The notes beneath the pieces were generated by a model. It saw nothing but the letters and a program-made list of their open reading frames with translations. It was not told the DNA's origin and ran no database searches. A DNA stretch of 36,020 nucleotides from an uncultured Thalassovita sp. (GTDB lineage: Bacteria; Bacteroidota; Bacteroidia; Cytophagales; Flammeovirgaceae), in contig CAKZMZ010000449.1 of assembly GCA_937129345.1 (NCBI GenBank), positions 1-36,020 of the forward strand, given 5' to 3'. Position 1 is the first letter of the stretch, and every line of letters begins with the position of its first letter. This document shows, piece after piece, positions 18,296 through 27,259 of this stretch. A program made the translations under genes and the position numbers.

Positions 18296-19624
18296 CTATA
18301 TAGCTGGTACATTCTGAGAAGACCTACCTTTCAGTTTACCAGACTTCATCATTCCTTCATAATGGCGCATCAATAGATAGCTTTCGATTTGCTGTAAGGT
18401 ATCTAAAATTACTCCCACCATAATTATTAGGGAAGTTCCGCCATAAAATTGAGAAAAGTTTATACTTACACCTGCCGCGTTTGCAAAAGCTGGCAAAACT
18501 GCCACTATAGCTAAAAATAAAGCTCCAGGCAAAGTTATTCTATCAAGGACTGCACTAATATAATCTGAAGTAGGTTCTCCAGGTTTCACACCTGGTATGA
18601 AAGCATTATTCCGTTTCATATCATCAGCCATTTGCTTTGGATTTATGGTAATGGCCGTATAGAAGAATGTAAATAATATAATCAGTATCGCAAACGTAAC
18701 ATTATACTCTACTGAAGTAAATGTTGCAAAAGTTTGAGATATGTATCTTGCTGTATCACTTTGATCAGCCCACAAAGAAGCTACTAAAGAAGGTAAGAAC
18801 ATGAGCGACTGAGCAAAAATAATTGGCATTACATTCGCGGAGTTTACCTTCAGTGGAATATAAGAACGCTGACTTTTACCGGGTTGTCTCTTAGCTCCCC
18901 CCACTACCTGACGGGCATACTGTACGGGTATTCGTCTAATAGCAGTTGTCAACAATACCACACTCATTACAATAAAGAAAAGTGCCAAAAACTCTAGTAC
19001 CAACAGCAATAAACCTCCTGTACCCTTCTCACCAACTTCTTGAACAATAGCAAGAGGAAAACTAGAAATAATACCTATCATGATAAGCATAGAAATGCCG
19101 TTTCCTATACCTTTCTCTGTTATCCTTTCGCCTAACCACATACAAAATATAGTACCCGCAGTTAGAATAATCATTGATGAGAAAACAAAAAACGACCGCT
19201 CAATCATTATAGCCTCAGCCGGTATCGTAGCGGCTAAATAACCTGATGCCTGAGCCAGTGTGATAACTATAGTTAGGACACGAGTAATTTGATTAATCTT
19301 TTTCCTGCCAGACTCTCCCTCTTTCTGCATTTTCTGAAAATAGGGAACCGCCACTGAAAGTAACTGAATCACAATTGAAGCAGAGATGTATGGCATAATA
19401 CCTAAAGCAAATATGGAAGCACGACTAAAGGCTCCACCCAAAAATGTATTAATCATACCAAAAAAGTTATTGGTAGTTTGATTTAACAAATCTGGGTTTA
19501 CTCCAGGAAGAACTATAAAAGAGCCAAGTCTAAAAACCACAAGAAAACCTATGGTATATAGGATTCTTGTTCTTAGCTCTTCAATAGAGAAAATATTTCT
19601 TATGGTATTAAAGAAACGCTTCAT
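18296..19624 (-). CDS. secY: Preprotein translocase subunit SecY
   Basis: RILYTIGFLVVFRLGSFIVLPGVNP; FALGIMPYISASIVIQLL; GNGISMLIMIGI; PFIPGVKPGEPTSDYI-type motif. Confidence 0.98.
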   Translation of the reverse strand: MKRFFNTIRNIFSIEELRTRILYTIGFLVVFRLGSFIVLPGVNPDLLNQTTNNFFGMINTFLGGAFSRASIFALGIMPYISASIVIQLLSVAVPYFQKMQKEGESGRKKINQITRVLTIVITLAQASGYLAATIPAEAIMIERSFFVFSSMIILTAGTIFCMWLGERITEKGIGNGISMLIMIGIISSFPLAIVQEVGEKGTGGLLLLVLEFLALFFIVMSVVLLTTAIRRIPVQYARQVVGGAKRQPGKSQRSYIPLKVNSANVMPIIFAQSLMFLPSLVASLWADQSDTARYISQTFATFTSVEYNVTFAILIILFTFFYTAITINPKQMADDMKRNNAFIPGVKPGEPTSDYISAVLDRITLPGALFLAIVAVLPAFANAAGVSINFSQFYGGTSLIIMVGVILDTLQQIESYLLMRHYEGMMKSGKLKGRSSQNVPAI

Positions 19625-19626
19625 AA

Positions 19627-20073
19627 TTATATAATGATTGCTTTACCTCCAGCAGTCTCTATAGCAGACTTTGCCGATGCTGAAAATGCATGAGCTTCTA
19701 CTTCTAACTTGAGAGTAAGCTCACCTTTATTAAGTATTTTTATCCTATCTTTCTTAGATGCGATACCGTAATTGGGATAATCACTTAGTGCAAAGCTAGT
19801 AATATTATTTTTTTCAGCAATGGCTTGTAAAGATTGAACGTTAATAGGCTTATACTCAACCCTATTAGGGTTTTTAAAACCAAACTTTGGAACCCTTCTT
19901 TGCAAAGGCATCTGTCCGCCTTCAAAACCTTCTTTTTTGCTATAACCAGACCTTGATTTTGCACCTTTGTGTCCTCTAGTACTTGTTCCGCCTTTTCCTG
20001 ACCCTTGGCCTCTGCCTATCCTTTTCTTTTTTTTAGTTGAACCTTGTGCAGGCCTTAAACTGTGAAGTTTCAT
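19627..20073 (-). CDS. rplO: 50S ribosomal protein L15
   Basis: MKLHSLRPAQGSTKKKKRIGRGQGSGKGGTSTRGHKGAKSRSGYSKKEGFEGGQMPLQRRVPKFGF. Confidence 0.98.
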   Translation of the reverse strand: MKLHSLRPAQGSTKKKKRIGRGQGSGKGGTSTRGHKGAKSRSGYSKKEGFEGGQMPLQRRVPKFGFKNPNRVEYKPINVQSLQAIAEKNNITSFALSDYPNYGIASKKDRIKILNKGELTLKLEVEAHAFSASAKSAIETAGGKAIII

Positions 20074-20084
20074 AACAGAAATTT

Positions 20085-20264
20085 TTATATCTCTTCTACA
20101 CTTACTAAGTGGCTTACTTTATTTATCATACCTTGGATTTGAGGAGTTAACTCAAATTCTCTCGATCTGTTTATTTTCCCTAAGCCCAAAGACTGTATCG
20201 TCAGTTTTTGTTTCTGTGGCTTTTTAATAGTACTTCTTACTTGTGTTACTCTTACTTTAGTCAT
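20085..20264 (-). CDS. rpmD: 50S ribosomal protein L30, missing from the ORF track
   Basis: Manual translation: MTKVRVTQVRSTIKKPQKQKLTIQSLGLGKINRSREFELTPQIQGMINKVSHLVSVEEI* (59 aa), between rpsE and rplO. Confidence 0.96.
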   Translation of the reverse strand: MTKVRVTQVRSTIKKPQKQKLTIQSLGLGKINRSREFELTPQIQGMINKVSHLVSVEEI

Positions 20265-20276
20265 AATAACTTAGAA

Positions 20277-20798
20277 TTAGCCATTGAAAACTTTCTCTAA
20301 TTTAACCCCTCTTTGCTGAGCCACTGAATAAGGATCTCTCATTTTTAAGAGTGCGTCAAAAGTAGCTTTAACAACATTATGAGGATTTGAAGAACCCTTA
20401 GACTTTGCCAGTACATCGTGGATACCTGCAGACTCTAGAACCGCCCTCATTGCACCACCAGCTATTACTCCAGTACCAGGTGCCGCCGGTTTCAAAAGTA
20501 CCAGTCCACCGCTGTACTTACCAATCATTTGATGAGGGATTGTACCTTTCAATACAGGTACTTTTATAAGATTTTTCTTGGCATCGTCTATTCCTTTTGT
20601 AATTGCATCAGTTACCTCGTTGGCTTTTCCTAGTCCATAACCCACAACACCATCTCCATTTCCAACAACCACGATAGCAGAAAAGCTAAACCTCCTACCT
20701 CCTTTTACCACTTTGGCTACTCTTTTAATTGCAACTACCTTTTCAGTAAGTTCAATATCGCTTGCCTTTAATTTTCTAATGTTACCTTGATTAGACAT
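20277..20798 (-). CDS. rpsE: 30S ribosomal protein S5
   Basis: [61 protein letters not shown]. Confidence 0.98.
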   Translation of the reverse strand: MSNQGNIRKLKASDIELTEKVVAIKRVAKVVKGGRRFSFSAIVVVGNGDGVVGYGLGKANEVTDAITKGIDDAKKNLIKVPVLKGTIPHQMIGKYSGGLVLLKPAAPGTGVIAGGAMRAVLESAGIHDVLAKSKGSSNPHNVVKATFDALLKMRDPYSVAQQRGVKLEKVFNG

Positions 20799-20808
20799 AA
20801 TGCTTTAA

Positions 20809-21162
20809 TTAAAATTTTAAACCGCCCTCTCTTGCACCTTCTGCTAAAGCTTTAACTTTTCCATGGTAAAGATACCCATTTCTATCGAAAACAATTTGCT
20901 CTATACCTTTCTCCTTTGCCTTCTTGGCAATCAGCTTACCTAACTCTGTAGATAAGGTTGCATTTACACTTTTCTTATCAGCATCAATCTCTTTGGTTGA
21001 AGCTGAAAGTAAAGTTGAAGATTTTACATCATCTATAATTTGCGCATAAAGGGTTGTATTACTCTTAAAGACAGATAATCTTGGTTTAGATGCAGAACCC
21101 TTTATCTTCTTTCTTATGCGATACTTAATCTTTGCCCTTCTATTTTTTTTATTGAAAGCCAT
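20809..21162 (-). CDS. rplR: 50S ribosomal protein L18
   Basis: [57 protein letters not shown]. Confidence 0.97.
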   Translation of the reverse strand: MAFNKKNRRAKIKYRIRKKIKGSASKPRLSVFKSNTTLYAQIIDDVKSSTLLSASTKEIDADKKSVNATLSTELGKLIAKKAKEKGIEQIVFDRNGYLYHGKVKALAEGAREGGLKF

Positions 21163-21171
21163 AATTCTATA

Positions 21172-21723
21172 TTATTTAGCTGCACTTTTACCTGCTTTTT
21201 TACGAACTTGCTCACCTAAGAATCTAATACCTTTTCCTTTGTAAGGTTCAACTTTTCTTAGTTTCTTAATCTCTGCTGCAACGTGACCGATAAGCTGCTT
21301 ATCAATACCTTCTAGAGTAACCACAGGATTTTTACCTTTGGCTGTTTCTGCTGAAACAGATATTTCGCTTGGTACCGCAAAGTAAACATTATGAGAATAT
21401 CCGAGATTCAATTCCAAGATATTTCCTGATGCTACTGCTTTAAATCCAACACCAACCAACTCTAGTTGTTTTTTGTATCCTTCGGTTACACCTATAATCA
21501 TGTTGTTAATGAGAGACCTGTACAGACCGTGCATTGCCTTAAACTTCTTCTGCTCAGAGGGTCGCTCAAGCTTTACCTCACCATCCTCGACTTTAACAGT
21601 AATGTCAGGATTTATATCTTGAGTAATAGTCCCTTTCGGTCCCTTTACCTCAACTACATCACCATTTACACTAACACTTACACCGGAAGGTATCGCAATC
21701 GGAGATTTTCCTATTCTTGACAT
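21172..21723 (-). CDS. rplF: 50S ribosomal protein L6
   Basis: MSRIGKSPIAIPSGVSVSVNGDVVEVKGPKGTI; PYKGKGIRFLGEQVRKKAGKSAAK. Confidence 0.98.
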   Translation of the reverse strand: MSRIGKSPIAIPSGVSVSVNGDVVEVKGPKGTITQDINPDITVKVEDGEVKLERPSEQKKFKAMHGLYRSLINNMIIGVTEGYKKQLELVGVGFKAVASGNILELNLGYSHNVYFAVPSEISVSAETAKGKNPVVTLEGIDKQLIGHVAAEIKKLRKVEPYKGKGIRFLGEQVRKKAGKSAAK

Positions 21724-21757
21724 CTTTCTATCTTTATAATTTTCTCAATTGGCAAAA

Positions 21758-22153
21758 TCAGTAGATGTAGCAGAGCACTTCTCCTCCGACTTTTAAAGAT
21801 CTTGCCTCCTTATCAGTTATAACACCTTTGGAAGTCGACAAAATAGCTACCCCTAGACCATTTAATACCCTAGGTAAAGAATTAGCTTTTGCATACTTTC
21901 TCAAACCTGGTCGGCTTACTCTTTCGAGATGAATCATAGCAGGTAACTTAGTAGATGGATTATACTTTAAAGCCACCTTAATTTTACCTTGCGCTGTTGA
22001 GTCATCAAACTTGTAGCCTTGTATGTATCCTTTGTCAAAAAGGACTTTGGTGATTTCTTTCTTTAGGTTAGAAGCAGGAATCTCAACGACTCTACGGTTA
22101 GCACTTAATGCGTTTCTCAACCGTGTCAAATAATCAGCTATTGGATCTGTCAT
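21758..22153 (-). CDS. rpsH: 30S ribosomal protein S8
   Basis: MTDPIADYLTRLRNALSANRRVVEIPASNLKKEITKVL; LGVAILSTSKGVITDKEARSLKVGGEVLCYIY. Confidence 0.98.
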   Translation of the reverse strand: MTDPIADYLTRLRNALSANRRVVEIPASNLKKEITKVLFDKGYIQGYKFDDSTAQGKIKVALKYNPSTKLPAMIHLERVSRPGLRKYAKANSLPRVLNGLGVAILSTSKGVITDKEARSLKVGGEVLCYIY

Positions 22154-22195
22154 TACTATTATTAATTTACAGCTATGAGCTAAATTATACCATTA

Positions 22196-22465
22196 TTACC
22201 AGCTAGCTTTCTTTACACCTGGTATTTTACCTTGAGAGGCCAACTCCCTAAAAACTACCCTAGATATCCCAAACCTACGCATGTAGCCTTTTGGTCTACC
22301 AGTAATCAAACACCTATTATGCAATCTTACTTTTGAAGAGTTTCTCGGTAACTTATCAAGCGCTTCATAATCTCCTTTCGCCTTGAGCTCTTCTCTTTTA
22401 GCAGCATATTTGGCTACAAGTGCCTGTCTTTTTCTTTCTCTAGCTTTTACTGATTCTCTAGCCAT
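22196..22465 (-). CDS. rpsN: 30S ribosomal protein S14
   Basis: [77 protein letters not shown]-type sequence. Confidence 0.98.
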   Translation of the reverse strand: MARESVKARERKRQALVAKYAAKREELKAKGDYEALDKLPRNSSKVRLHNRCLITGRPKGYMRRFGISRVVFRELASQGKIPGVKKASW

Positions 22466-22470
22466 ACTTT

Positions 22471-23028
22471 TTATTTTTGATTCATAAATGGCATACCAAA
22501 CATCTTAAGCAACTCTAGACATTCCTCATCAGTTTCTGCCGACGTTACAAATGTGATATCCATTCCAGATATTTTCTTTACTTTATCAATAGAAATTTCG
22601 GGAAAAATAATCTGCTCTTTAACACCTAAGGTGTAATTCCCCCTACCGTCAAAGCTCTTATCGCTTATCCCTTTGAAGTCTCTTACTCTAGGTAATGATA
22701 CAGAAACCAACCTGTCCAAAAACTCATACATACGGTAGCCCCTTAGCGTAACTTTAGCACCTATGGGCATCCCTTCTCTCAATTTAAAGTTTGAGACTGA
22801 CTTCTTAGCATAGGTAGGAACGGCCTTTTGACCAGTGATTACTGTCAATTCTTCTATTCCTATATCAATCAATTTCTTATCTGCCACTGCCTCTCCAATT
22901 CCTTTGTTGATAGAAATTTTCTCAAGTTTTGGTACTTGCATTATAGACTTGTATGAAAATTTCTGCCTTAAGGCAGGCACGATTTGTTCTAAATATTGCT
23001 TTTTTAACCTTGGTGCTGACATGATCAA
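22471..23028 (-). CDS. rplE: 50S ribosomal protein L5
   Basis: [79 protein letters not shown]. Confidence 0.98.
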   Translation of the reverse strand: MIMSAPRLKKQYLEQIVPALRQKFSYKSIMQVPKLEKISINKGIGEAVADKKLIDIGIEELTVITGQKAVPTYAKKSVSNFKLREGMPIGAKVTLRGYRMYEFLDRLVSVSLPRVRDFKGISDKSFDGRGNYTLGVKEQIIFPEISIDKVKKISGMDITFVTSAETDEECLELLKMFGMPFMNQK

Positions 23029-23369
23029 TCAATAAATTGTCCTGTTTTCTTAGAATATCTTTTCAACTTTCCAGAGTCATCCCTCTTTCTTCCGGTTTTT
23101 GTCCTCTCTCCTGTTTTTGGGTCGACCAACATCAAGTTACTTACATGTATACCTGCTTCAGTTTTTTCAACTCCCCCCTCTGGACTCTCTGCTGAAGGCT
23201 TAATATGCTTTGTAACCATGTTAAGACCCTCAACAATAGCCCTGTTTTTCTCTCTGAGCATCTCTAGCACTACACCTGACTGTCCCTTGTGATTGCCAGA
23301 GATTACCTCAACTTTATCTCCTTTCTTAATGTGGAATTTCCTTATTTTATTAATTTTCTTCATAATCAA
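23025..23369 (-). CDS. rplX: 50S ribosomal protein L24
   Basis: [47 protein letters not shown]. Confidence 0.97.
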   Translation of the reverse strand: MIMKKINKIRKFHIKKGDKVEVISGNHKGQSGVVLEMLREKNRAIVEGLNMVTKHIKPSAESPEGGVEKTEAGIHVSNLMLVDPKTGERTKTGRKRDDSGKLKRYSKKTGQFID

Positions 23370-23734
23370 AGAACTTCTGGCGCTAAAGAAACGATTTTCA
23401 TAAATTGCTTTTCCCTTAATTCTCTTGCTACTGGACCGAAAATCCTAGTACCTCTTGGCTCGTCATTGTTATTAAGCAAAACAGCAGCATTATCTTCGAA
23501 CCTTATGTAAGAACCATCTTTTCTTCTGACCTCTTTCTTTGTTCTTACTATAACAGCCCTAGAGATTGTGCCCTTTTTCAAATTACTTGAAGATATCGCG
23601 GACTTAACCGTTACAACTATCTTGTCACCAACAGAAGCATATCTTTTTCTAGTACCACCGAGTACTCGTATACAAAGAACTTCTTTAGCCCCACTATTGT
23701 CGGCAACATTTAATCTTGATTCTTGCTGTATCAT
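23366..23734 (-). CDS. rplN: 50S ribosomal protein L14
   Basis: [72 protein letters not shown]. Confidence 0.98.
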   Translation of the reverse strand: MIQQESRLNVADNSGAKEVLCIRVLGGTRKRYASVGDKIVVTVKSAISSSNLKKGTISRAVIVRTKKEVRRKDGSYIRFEDNAAVLLNNNDEPRGTRIFGPVARELREKQFMKIVSLAPEVL

Positions 23735-23778
23735 TTATCTAATTAAAAAGCTTGTCAAACGTAAATTAATAGTGCAGA

Positions 23779-24033
23779 CTATTTAGCCCTTTCTAAAATC
23801 TCCACAAGTCTCCATCTTTTCTTCTTGCTAAGCGGTCTTGTCTCCATAATCCTTACCCTATCGCCAATGTTGCAGTCATTCTTATCGTCATGAGCCATAA
23901 ACTTAGTAGTCTTCTTCATGAACTTACCATAAATAGGATGCTTTACCTTTCTTTCTACCGCAACTACTATAGAAGACTGCATTTTGTTGCTGGTAACTAT
24001 ACCTGTTCTTTCTTTTCTAGAATTTCTTTCCAT
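23779..24033 (-). CDS. rpsQ: 30S ribosomal protein S17
   Basis: [71 protein letters not shown]. Confidence 0.97.
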   Translation of the reverse strand: MERNSRKERTGIVTSNKMQSSIVVAVERKVKHPIYGKFMKKTTKFMAHDDKNDCNIGDRVRIMETRPLSKKKRWRLVEILERAK

Positions 24034-24055
24034 AACCTTGAAATTGAGGCAGCGA

Positions 24056-24376
24056 TTACTTGCTGGCTTTTTCTACAATCTCTTTTACTTTAGATAGTTT
24101 AATTTGCGAGTCGAAGGTGCTTTCCTGAAAGAATGTCCTTACATTATAATTGGTCAACTCTCCTGATTTTACCTTCTCAATAATACTATCAATCGTTCTC
24201 GCGTGCAATTCAGTCTTTAATTTTGCAATCAACTTCCTCAAATCTTTTATCTGAGCAGGATTTTCTATCGGAGAAATAGAATGAGCAAATTTTAAAGATT
24301 GCATACTTTTCTGAGACGTTGCGATTTTATCTTTTAACTCTTCTACAGACAGAGCCTTGATTTCAGCGTTCTTCAT
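24056..24376 (-). CDS. rpmC: 50S ribosomal protein L29 with a roughly 43-aa C-terminal extension
   Basis: The first ~63 aa ([60 protein letters not shown]) is L29. It sits between rplP and rpsQ. Confidence 0.93.
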   Translation of the reverse strand: MKNAEIKALSVEELKDKIATSQKSMQSLKFAHSISPIENPAQIKDLRKLIAKLKTELHARTIDSIIEKVKSGELTNYNVRTFFQESTFDSQIKLSKVKEIVEKASK

Positions 24377-24379
24377 AAT

Positions 24380-24799
24380 TTAAAATTGATAATCTCTCCT
24401 TACTACCATTTTAGTTTTTACAGGTAACTTCTGAGCCGCTAGCCTCAATGATTCCTTTGCCAACTCATACCCAACACCGTCAGACTCGAACAGAACTGTA
24501 CCGGGCTTTACTCTGGCCACCCAATATTCAGGCGAACCCTTGCCCTTACCCATTCTAACTTCTGCTGGCTTTTTCGTAACAGGCTTATCAGGAAATATCC
24601 TAATCCATACCTGACCTTCCCTTTTCATTGCACGAGTAATGGCTATCCTGGCAGCTTCTATCTGCCTAGAAGTAATCCAGCCCGCTTCAAGAGATTTGAT
24701 ACCAAAACTACCGAATGATATCTCACCGCCTCTTCTAGCCAAACCTCTCACCCTACCTTTCTGCTGTTTTCTGTATTTCGTTCTTTTTGGTTGTAACAT
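24380..24799 (-). CDS. rplP: 50S ribosomal protein L16
   Basis: [95 protein letters not shown]. Confidence 0.98.
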   Translation of the reverse strand: MLQPKRTKYRKQQKGRVRGLARRGGEISFGSFGIKSLEAGWITSRQIEAARIAITRAMKREGQVWIRIFPDKPVTKKPAEVRMGKGKGSPEYWVARVKPGTVLFESDGVGYELAKESLRLAAQKLPVKTKMVVRRDYQF

Positions 24800-24878
24800 A
24801 ATGTTATTATTAAAAGCAGATACGGCGCATCTAACGCTATATGACCAATAAGTAATAAATCAATTTTCTCGAGACTTA

Positions 24879-24900
24879 CATCTATGTTTTATGATAGATG
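24879..24900 (-). promoter_or_regulatory. Hairpin in the 5' leader of the rplP-rplQ operon
   Basis: CATCTAT-N8-ATAGATG, a perfect 7-bp dyad within the predicted ~120-nt leader upstream of rplP. Confidence 0.4.
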
Positions 24901-24922
24901 CAGTATCTCCTGAAATGGAATG

Positions 24923-24953
24923 CAAAGATAAATAACTATATATCTATTGCAAA
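24923..24953 (-). promoter_or_regulatory. Bacteroidota-type promoter driving rplP and downstream genes
   Basis: Minus strand TTTG-N19-TATCTTTG, an exact match to the Bacteroidota -33 TTTG / -7 TAnnTTTG consensus with 19-nt spacing. Confidence 0.85.
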
Positions 24954-24977
24954 TTTTACTGTAAATATTTTGTAGTA

Positions 24978-26129
24978 CTACACCAAAGAAGCACTCGTGA
25001 GCAATTCACTAAGCTTTTCGCAGGCAAAATCTATTTCTTCTAGTTGATTATACTTACTAAATGAAAACCTTATGGTGGCCCTTTCTGTAGGATTGTACTG
25101 GTTTAGTGCCGAAATTACATGAGAGCCGGCCTGAGCACCACTTGAACAGGCACTTCCTCCAGAAACTGATATACCTGCCAAATCGAGACTGAAAAGCAAC
25201 ATGCCGTTGGCTTCAGATGGCGGCAAACTTACGTTTAAAACCGTGTATAAACTATTGCCCAAATCTGAAGAGTTTCCGTTGAACTTTACATCAGCAATCC
25301 TTTTTGATAAGTTCTCGACCATCCTACGTTTTAAGCTTAGAATGTGCTTTTTGTGGGATTCCATATCTCTAATGGCAATTTCCAATCCTTTTGCAAGGCC
25401 GATAATGCCTGATACGTTTTCTGTGCCACCACGCATTTCCCGCTCTTGATTGCCTCCTGTAATAAATGGCTTTAACTTACTATTCTTATTTACATACATG
25501 AAGCCAACCCCTTTAGGCCCATGAAACTTATGAGCAGAAGCCGCTAGGAAATCAATATCTAAATCTTTGAGGTCAATATTAAAATGCCCTACTGTCTGCA
25601 CGGTATCTGAATGAAATAAGGCAGCATGTGCCTTACAAATATCTGATACCCTTTCGATATCAAGCAAATTGCCTATTTCATTATTTCCATGCATTAAGCT
25701 TACCAAGATGTCTTCCCCATGTGCGAGCATCTCTTCTAGCTGATCTAGGTTCAGGTTCCCATTTTCGTCAAAATCTAAATAAGTTACCTTTACCAATCCT
25801 TCTTGCTCGAGCTCTTGCACAGTATGCAACACAGCATGATGTTCTAATTTGCTAGTAACAATCTGCTTTACTTTTTTTGAAGCCACTAAAGTTCTTAAAA
25901 CTGTATTGTCTGATTCTGTGCCACCCGAGGTAAATATGATTTCCGAAGGATGCGCATTTAACAAACCTGCCACTTGTTTTCTTGCCTTTTCTATAGCAGC
26001 TTTTACCTCGCGGCCATGCGCATGCGTAGAAGAAGGATTGCCATAAAACCTTTCAAGGTAAGGTAGCATGACCTCCAATACCTTGGGGTCGAGTTGGGTC
26101 GTAGCGGCATTATCTAGATAGACGTTCAT
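24978..26129 (-). CDS. Cysteine desulfurase (NifS/IscS family, class V aminotransferase)
   Basis: VYLDNAATTQLDPKVLEVMLPYL..YGNPSSTHAHGREVK; SAHKFHGPKGVGFMYV (PLP Lys); SVSGGSACSSGAQAGSHVISAL (active Cys loop). Confidence 0.95.
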   Translation of the reverse strand: MNVYLDNAATTQLDPKVLEVMLPYLERFYGNPSSTHAHGREVKAAIEKARKQVAGLLNAHPSEIIFTSGGTESDNTVLRTLVASKKVKQIVTSKLEHHAVLHTVQELEQEGLVKVTYLDFDENGNLNLDQLEEMLAHGEDILVSLMHGNNEIGNLLDIERVSDICKAHAALFHSDTVQTVGHFNIDLKDLDIDFLAASAHKFHGPKGVGFMYVNKNSKLKPFITGGNQEREMRGGTENVSGIIGLAKGLEIAIRDMESHKKHILSLKRRMVENLSKRIADVKFNGNSSDLGNSLYTVLNVSLPPSEANGMLLFSLDLAGISVSGGSACSSGAQAGSHVISALNQYNPTERATIRFSFSKYNQLEEIDFACEKLSELLTSASLV

Positions 26130-26242
26130 GATTTGGATGTTTGTAATTTTTTTACAAAACTAATAAAAGAGTTTATTAAACTTAGATAAAGAGCCAGCTG
26201 AAGTACATTTTAAACCGATACTTGTTCTACGCATAAATTCTA

Positions 26243-27259
26243 TTACTCAGCATCCAACTTCCACTGCTTTTCGTTGACCTTATCCTTTACAATATCTAAT
26301 GTCTCTGAAACAACGCCAAGAGCCAGTTCATTAAACTTTTCATCATTGGCAGTGTGTAACAAACCGTCGAATACCAAAGAGGCGATTTCCTCTACTGCTT
26401 TATCTCTATGGTTGGCCACGTCTTCTACCGCTTCATTAATTACATTAAATACAATGTCGCTTACTAGTTTTTCTACCCTATCAGCTACATAGCTGCCAAG
26501 TATAGGCACTAACTCTAGAGTCATCACTTCTTTATTTTTCTCCATGGCCCGCACCATTAATTGATCGATGTATTTTCTGATATCTTCCCTATGCAATTGA
26601 TAGGTATTGCTCAAGGCCACGTCGACCCGTTCTGAAATCCAATGGGTAATTTCTTCTTTTTGAGGTACCAAAACGTCTTCTACGATTTTGTTTGAGACGG
26701 GGCTTCCTTTTTCAAATTCTGTTTTTACGCCATCTATAACATTGACCACTACCCGATCTGACACTTCCTCTAAGAAGACCTTATAATAGAACTTTATTTG
26801 CTTAAAAATCCAAGTGTTGGTCAGGTTGATCACTCCCATGCGCTCTAAGCGATAGACCATAGAAAAGACCCGAAGTACCCTTAAAAACCTAAATCCTCCT
26901 AAAGGGATACAGCCTAATACATCATACCAATGTATAAATGGATAAAATATCCAACTATGGTAGGTTTTTCTGTAAATAGCCAAAGCCCATCTAAAAAGCA
27001 GTTCTGCTATAAAGATGCTCACAAACACAAGATCTATCAGAATAAAGTTCTCGTGTATAGCCTGATCATACCAAGCAAAAAACACAGGAGCCACCTCAAA
27101 ATAAAAATCTCTAATGATTTGGTAGGAGTAAGTCCACTCAAAAAGTATTAGAAATAAATTGGCCGACACCAAAGCCAACATAATAACATCAATCGCAAAA
27201 AACTCTAAATCATGGCTTTTTTTCAGTTTGTCTAAGTTGAATAGCTTCTTCTGATTCAT
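26243..27259 (-). CDS. Voltage-sensor-like (ion-transporter-type) membrane protein with long cytoplasmic helical C-terminus and no apparent pore module
   Basis: Four hydrophobic N-terminal segments. S2-like ILIDLVFVSIFIAELLFRWA, S3-like WYDVLGCIPL, S4-like FRFLRVLRVFSMVYRLERMG (R spaced every 3). About 180 aa of hydrophilic helix follow. Confidence 0.6.
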   Translation of the reverse strand: MNQKKLFNLDKLKKSHDLEFFAIDVIMLALVSANLFLILFEWTYSYQIIRDFYFEVAPVFFAWYDQAIHENFILIDLVFVSIFIAELLFRWALAIYRKTYHSWIFYPFIHWYDVLGCIPLGGFRFLRVLRVFSMVYRLERMGVINLTNTWIFKQIKFYYKVFLEEVSDRVVVNVIDGVKTEFEKGSPVSNKIVEDVLVPQKEEITHWISERVDVALSNTYQLHREDIRKYIDQLMVRAMEKNKEVMTLELVPILGSYVADRVEKLVSDIVFNVINEAVEDVANHRDKAVEEIASLVFDGLLHTANDEKFNELALGVVSETLDIVKDKVNEKQWKLDAE

